DNA from: Colius striatus
Taxonomy: Eukaryota > Chordata > Aves > Coliiformes > Coliidae
NCBI RefSeq assembly: GCF_028858725.1
Contig: NC_084762.1
Location: 34,377,298 to 34,441,297 of the forward strand
DNA length: 64,000 nucleotides
Reading direction: 5' to 3'
Positions 60,001 through 64,000 of the stretch are shown in pieces. The position numbers were made by a program, and so were the translations under genes. Numbering within the stretch: the stretch's first letter is position 1; each line of letters starts with the position of its first letter. The notes beneath the pieces are model-generated. The model searched no databases, was not told the DNA's origin, and was given only the letters and a program-made list of their open reading frames with translations.

Positions 60001-62407
60001 AGCACTGGAGATGCTACTCAGATTGGCCTCCTTCAAACTGAAATTCGTATTCCTGGGTTGAAATATCCAAGGTTGTACCACATTGTATTACAGCATCATG
60101 ATTTGCACACAGACTTTTATTCCAGCCCATTGGTGTTAAATAGAAAATTACAGTACTTCTATGGAACCGAGTTTTCCCCTGGAACCAACACAAGAAGATT
60201 TTGGAGATCAAACAGTTACTGCAATTCAGAGAATCACAAAATGGATTGGAAGTGACCTTTCGAGAAGTCTCATCTAGTCCAACCCTCCTGTTAAAGCAGG
60301 TCCATCTCAGTCAGGTCATGCAGGAATGTGTCCAGGCACGTTTTGAAAACCTCCAGAGAAGGAGGCTGCACAATATTTCTGAGCAGCCTGTGCCAGGCCT
60401 CCACCACTGAGTATTTAAAAAAATATTTGTTTAAAGTTTCTTCACTTAGTAGCACTATATTCAAAATCTGAAATAGATTCAAGGTCTGAAAGCAGATGCA
60501 AAACTGGGGTAAGTTCAGCAAATACATTTACACCTACAACTAAAACTTTGAACTACCTTTAGACTGTGAGAAATTACATTAATGGAATCATGCAGTACAC
60601 AGTCTATCTACGAAGGGAAAAAGCTGGAATTAAGCAGAGGGGAAATCTCTGATGCCATGTCCTAATACAGAAGTAGCACCTTGATTAATGAAAATCTCAA
60701 GTCCCAAACCAGGCATGCTGCACTGCACTGACTGCAGACCTAAGTTCCTGACTGAATTTCTAACGAGGGCTTTTGTGATGTTTGACACTGGGAGCAGATG
60801 GTTTCCACTGCTGTTAAGGAGTGTTTCAGTCCATCAGCGAGGCAAGGAAAGTGTCTGGTTTCATTTGTCATTGCTCCGATCTGGCACTGGCTGCCTGCTC
60901 TCCTTGACAAAAATAGTTCAGCGTTTGAACGCTTCCAGGACTGCCACAGCGAGAGCTGCTGGTTTGTACTTCTCAGAGCCCTCCTGTGCTTGTCCTCCCC
61001 CACGTCTGTCTCGGTGAACAGTATGCTGCTTTGGCTTCCAGCCGCTCCTGCAAGGCACTGCTGCTTTGGAGAAAGGGCTTGAAAGCCCACAGTCATTAAG
61101 CCCATGTAGGTACCATGTGGGAATTACACTAGAAAATGTCTGTTCTGGAGATGAAAGGTTTCCAACTAAAATCTGTCTTTTCCAGAACAGGAAAAATCTT
61201 GACGCATATATAGTTACAGTAAGAAAGGCTTAACATGTCTTCCAGAAAAAAACAGCAAGTCCCTTAAATTCAAGCAAAAAACTACTTTTATTATGATTAT
61301 ATTCACAGCATCATAGTTCTAGGAGATTGCAAACTATTCCAGAGCAAGGTAGCAAGCCTGTCTCCCAAGGCTCACTTAGCGCCAGTTACCTTTATGAACT
61401 AAAACACTACACTTGTTCTCCACTTCACAGAATTGCAAGGTAAAGGAGTGTACAGTTATTACAGTGAAGAGGTGACTAAGAACTAATTGGACTCTATAAA
61501 TAAAATATGCTCCTTAAACTTAAGGCTTTACACTTTCCACATACAAGACCAAAACGCCTTGGGGAAACAAGACAGTAACAGTTTCTTTGCATACAGTTGC
61601 TTTCTATTACATGTATTGGATCATGGAGCTCTCACTGATAGCACTGCTTCCAATGTTACATTTGCACCTCTGCAGTGCAAAACCTACACATTTTGCCATG
61701 TTTGGTTTTCTTGGATGTCTCTACTGCATCACTCCACGTCACAGTTACACAAACCAACGGAAACTAAATGCAGAATTCTAGCACTGTGAAATTTAATGGG
61801 AACACCGAGACTGCTTCACAAGACCACCCTACACGTCAGCAGCTACACTACAAAATAAGGGCACACAGCAATATAATTTCAACCTTTTTGGTCCTAACGT
61901 AGCGCTGCATTGGAGCTGTACCAGTTGGGTACGTCTCTTAACACTAGGCCTTGTGTAGAAGCTCACCGAGCACTGAGGTGCTCACGCGTTCAGTCTGACT
62001 TCAAGGTGAGGCGTGACACGTTCTGACGAGTTACTTTGAAAAGAAGTATTATTGTTTTTAAACCGAGAGCAATGATTTCTTTTGTAATTTCACAGTCCTG
62101 AAAGCCAGCTTAGTCCCCGGCTCGTGGAAAGCTAGTCAGAACAACCGTCGTCTTCAGTGAGGTGCTGGAAGGTAGCTTTAGTGTCAGAAACCAAACACTT
62201 ATGGAATAAGAGCCGTCTCTCCGGGCAGAGGCTGTGGCTGCCGTTACTGGCCTTCCCTGCCGCCGGCCCTTTCCTGGCGGCCGCCTGCCTGCCCGCCCGC
62301 CGCCTTCTCCCTGCGGCCCGCCGTACCTTCTGCAACACCCGGTCGAAGCCCTTCGACTCCACCATGTACTTCATAGCCTCCTTCAGGCTCTCCATCGTGA
62401 ACCCCAT
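57059..62407 (-). CDS. ACOT13: ACOT13 (THEM2), acyl-CoA thioesterase 13
   Basis: Three exons on the minus strand: 62407-62327 (ATG at 62407), 59502-59318, 57215-57059 (TAA); 423 nt = 140 aa, exactly the human length. The enzyme is a hotdog-fold thioesterase that hydrolyses medium- and long-chain acyl-CoA to free fatty acid and CoA; it is associated with mitochondria and partners PCTP in mammals. Key residues are present in the expected places: Asn50 (EEEHTN), the HGG motif at 56-58 with Gly57, and Asp65 (LVD). The hydrophobic hotdog helix follows (GGLTATLVDVVSTAALL). The C-terminal strand region reads LTNKATGKLIAQGRHTK. The exon 2-3 junction splits the Thr codon (AC|A). Residues 1-27 are the least conserved part. 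The gene is head to head with TDP2. Confidence 0.96.
57216..59317 (-). other. ACOT13 intron 2
   Basis: Unique sequence; no repeat or RNA gene recognised. Confidence 0.6.
59510..59531. repeat. Mononucleotide runs A13-G9 (polypyrimidine tract of the ACOT13 exon 2 acceptor)
   Basis: The plus strand has 13 A then 9 G. On the ACOT13 strand this reads C9-T13, then AATACAG and the exon at 59502. Confidence 0.9.
60218..60420 (-). mobile_element. CR1 LINE 3' fragment
   Basis: The plus strand reads CAGAGAATCACAAAATGG, then CATCTAGTCCAACCCTCCTG, then GAGCAGCCTGTGCCAGGCCT: the inverted CR1 3' end with ~200 bp kept. It is in the same orientation as ACOT13. Confidence 0.88.
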
Positions 62408-62760
62408 CCTGGCCTCCCCGCCGACCCGACCGCCGCCTGGCCGCGCCCCGGAACGGCAACCCGGGCGGGCGGGGCTTCCCTCGGCTTCCTGCCGCAGCGG
62501 CGAGCCGCGCCGCCCGGCAGCCATGGAGGCAGCCGAGGAGGACCGGCGCGAAACGGAGGAGGCGGTGCTGGCCCCTTGCCCGGAGACAGGGGAGCAGGAG
62601 GAGGAGGAGGAGGAGGGAGAAGAAGAGGCGTTGCCCGTCGCCAAGCGGAGGAAGGTGCTGTGCTCCGAGTTCGCCAGCATCACCAGCAGCGACGCGGCCG
62701 TGGCGCGCACCTTCCTGTCGGACAGCGGCTGGCACATGCAGGTACGGCCCGGGGCGGCGG
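62230..62760. promoter_or_regulatory. Shared bidirectional CpG-island promoter, ACOT13 / TDP2
   Basis: CpG-dense DNA covers both first exons; 115 bp separate the two start codons (62407 on minus, 62523 on plus), so both 5' UTRs and the promoter are packed into, or overlap, the neighbouring coding sequence. There is no TATA box. The same head-to-head arrangement exists in human. Confidence 0.8.
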
Positions 62761-63348
62761 CGGGGCTGCCCCGGCGCACCCTTCCCCGGCATAGACTCAC
62801 ACCGTGGCTGGGGTTGGAAGGGACCTCTAGAGATCATAGAGCCCAACCTCCCCTGCTAAAGCAGGTTCACCTCGGTGAAGTCACACTGAAATGCATCAGG
62901 CTCATTTCTCCTTCCAGATGCTCACCCCACCTTCCTGACATCCACCCTTTAGGTACTTAAAAGTGTTTATGAGGTTCCCTCTCAATCTTCTCTTCTCTAG
63001 ACTAAACAGCCCCAGGTCCCACAGCCTTTCCTCATAAGAAAGATGTTCCAGTCCCCTAATCATCATGACAGCCCTGTGCTAGACTCTCCAGAAGTTCCCT
63101 GTCCCTCTTGAGCTGGGGAGCCCAGAACTGGACACAGGACTCCAGATGTAGCCCCACCAGGGCCGAGTAGAGGGAAAGGAGAACCTCTGTCAACCTACTG
63201 GACACACACTTCTTAATACAGCCCAGAAAACATCTACCTCTGTGTTTCAGAGGGCGCTGAACGCCTATTTTGAGACGCCAATGGAGAAGAAGGAGGAAGT
63301 GGAGATGGCAGGCGAGGTGCCGCGAGCCCTCAGCGAGCCCAGGAGCTG
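62523..63348 (+). CDS. TDP2: TDP2 (TTRAP), tyrosyl-DNA phosphodiesterase 2; first two coding exons only
   Basis: Exons 62523-62741 (73 codons) and 63251-63348 (98 nt, ending in a split codon TG|); the rest lies beyond the window. TDP2 removes 5'-phosphotyrosyl adducts left by trapped topoisomerase II; its Mg-dependent endonuclease-like domain is not in the window. Seen here: an acidic low-complexity N-terminus with a poly-Glu run encoded by GAG repeats (residues ~25-34), a basic patch AKRRK, then a UBA-like ubiquitin-binding segment ([20 protein letters not shown], then [13 protein letters not shown] across the junction). This matches the remembered layout of human TDP2. The start is chosen for its strong context (GCAGCCATGG) and the fit to the human N-terminus, because the frame stays open upstream. 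The donor TG|GTAGGT at 63349 is preferred because reading on gives TAG. Confidence 0.93.
62790..63226 (-). mobile_element. CR1 LINE 3' fragment filling TDP2 intron 1
   Basis: The plus strand runs GGGGTTGGAAGGGACCTCTA ... TTCTCTAGACTAAACAGCCC ... CCAGAACTGGACACAGGACT ... CTTCTTAATACAGCCCAG: a CR1 3' region, inverted. It occupies about 86% of the 509-bp intron. Confidence 0.92.
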
Positions 63349-64000
63349 GTAGGTGACCCCTAGGGCCAGAGGGCTTGGTTTAGCATGGCAGGGGCTCGAA
63401 ATTCCCCCCACAGCTGCACACAGCCACCTATTGGGACACAGCGTTCCTCAGGAGCAGCACTCCTCTCTCTGCCTGACTTGATGCCAGCCCTAACATGTGA
63501 GGCAGGGAGTTTCTGTGGCTGCTCACGCTAGTCCTTGTTTCCCTAGGCAGCCCTCTCCAAGGGAAACAACCTGCTCCTCTTGAGACATTGTGGCCTGCAC
63601 TTGCACTCTGTGGGTGCTTCAGACACCTTCTGCTGGCCTGGTTGATTATGAGCCTCTCAGAGAAGGGACGAGGGCATTTTCTTGTCTTTTGAGGCAATAT
63701 GTACCCAGATTTTGCTGTCCATGCATACATTTGTGTGTATAAACTGTTCATGTATGTCATATACAAGATGTACAAGTGTTTTTATTTCTGTCAATAAAAT
63801 TGAGCCATACATGCACATCTTGTTAAACGTACCTATGGAAGCTAGGATCCAAAGTCTGTATCTTACATACAGAGACCATCTCGCAGCATACCGATGCAGC
63901 ATACCGACAGTATTGAACTGCATGTGGAACTGAACCTTTGCAGATGCCTACCATTCACAGTCCCAAGGAAAGCTTTTTCCCCTGTAGTTTTATTTATCAC
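63349..64000 (+). other. TDP2 intron 2 (cut by window end)
   Basis: No exon or repeat recognised. An AATAAA at about 63794 is not near a coding end and is taken as chance. Confidence 0.6.

Larger units (their letters stand above)
59503..62326 (-). other. ACOT13 intron 1
   Basis: Holds an inverted CR1 piece at 60218-60420 and the mononucleotide runs at 59510-59531. The stretch 60680-61120 is GC-richer than its surroundings but shows no convincing exon. Confidence 0.6.

Noticed and set aside
1-64000. CRISPR arrays, phage, toxin-antitoxin or other prokaryote-type systems
   Set aside because: The window is spliced vertebrate DNA; the tandem repeats present are micro- and minisatellites without spacer structure.

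Overview
This is a vertebrate nuclear window, almost certainly from a bird. The evidence is spliced genes with GT-AG introns, and many CR1 LINE fragments whose 3' ends have the typical avian form (a run like GGTTGGACTAGATGATCT followed by GATTCTATG-like units). There are no Alu-type or L1-type repeats. The gene order RIPOR2 - GMNN - C6orf62 - ACOT13 - TDP2, with alternating orientations, is the mirror image of human 6p22.3. I found no bacterial, viral or CRISPR-like system; the interest here is in gene structure, regulation and repeats.

Layout. (1) 1-17690: the 3' part of RIPOR2 (FAM65B) on the + strand, ten coding exons giving 659 residues and a stop. A candidate short-isoform terminal exon lies in the second intron. 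(2) 17690-24280: convergent intergenic DNA with three CR1 fragments. (3) 24280-30870: geminin (GMNN) on the - strand, six coding exons, 228 aa, with a CpG-island promoter at about 30.2-31.1 kb. (4) 31-41.4 kb: intergenic DNA with a pile-up of CR1 copies of different ages, a GC-rich island that looks like a solo LTR and carries a good CTCF-like motif, a long poly-G tract, an unassigned exon-like block, and a (GGGGA)n G-quadruplex-type array. (5) 41.4-49.65 kb: C6orf62 on the + strand, five coding exons, 229 aa, with a CpG-island promoter and a large non-coding 5' part. (6) 49.65-56.5 kb: unique intergenic DNA with no recognisable gene. (7) 56.5-62.41 kb: ACOT13 (THEM2) on the - strand, three exons, 140 aa. 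(8) 62.52-64.0 kb: the first two coding exons of TDP2 on the + strand, head to head with ACOT13 (115 bp between start codons).

The genes are not a functional pathway. RIPOR2 regulates RhoA, GMNN blocks replication relicensing, ACOT13 is an acyl-CoA thioesterase, TDP2 repairs topoisomerase-DNA adducts and C6orf62 is uncharacterised. What links them is conserved synteny, one shared bidirectional promoter (ACOT13/TDP2) and two other CpG-island promoters. All exon boundaries were read by eye from splice signals, reading-frame continuity and recalled resemblance to the human proteins; no alignment was run.
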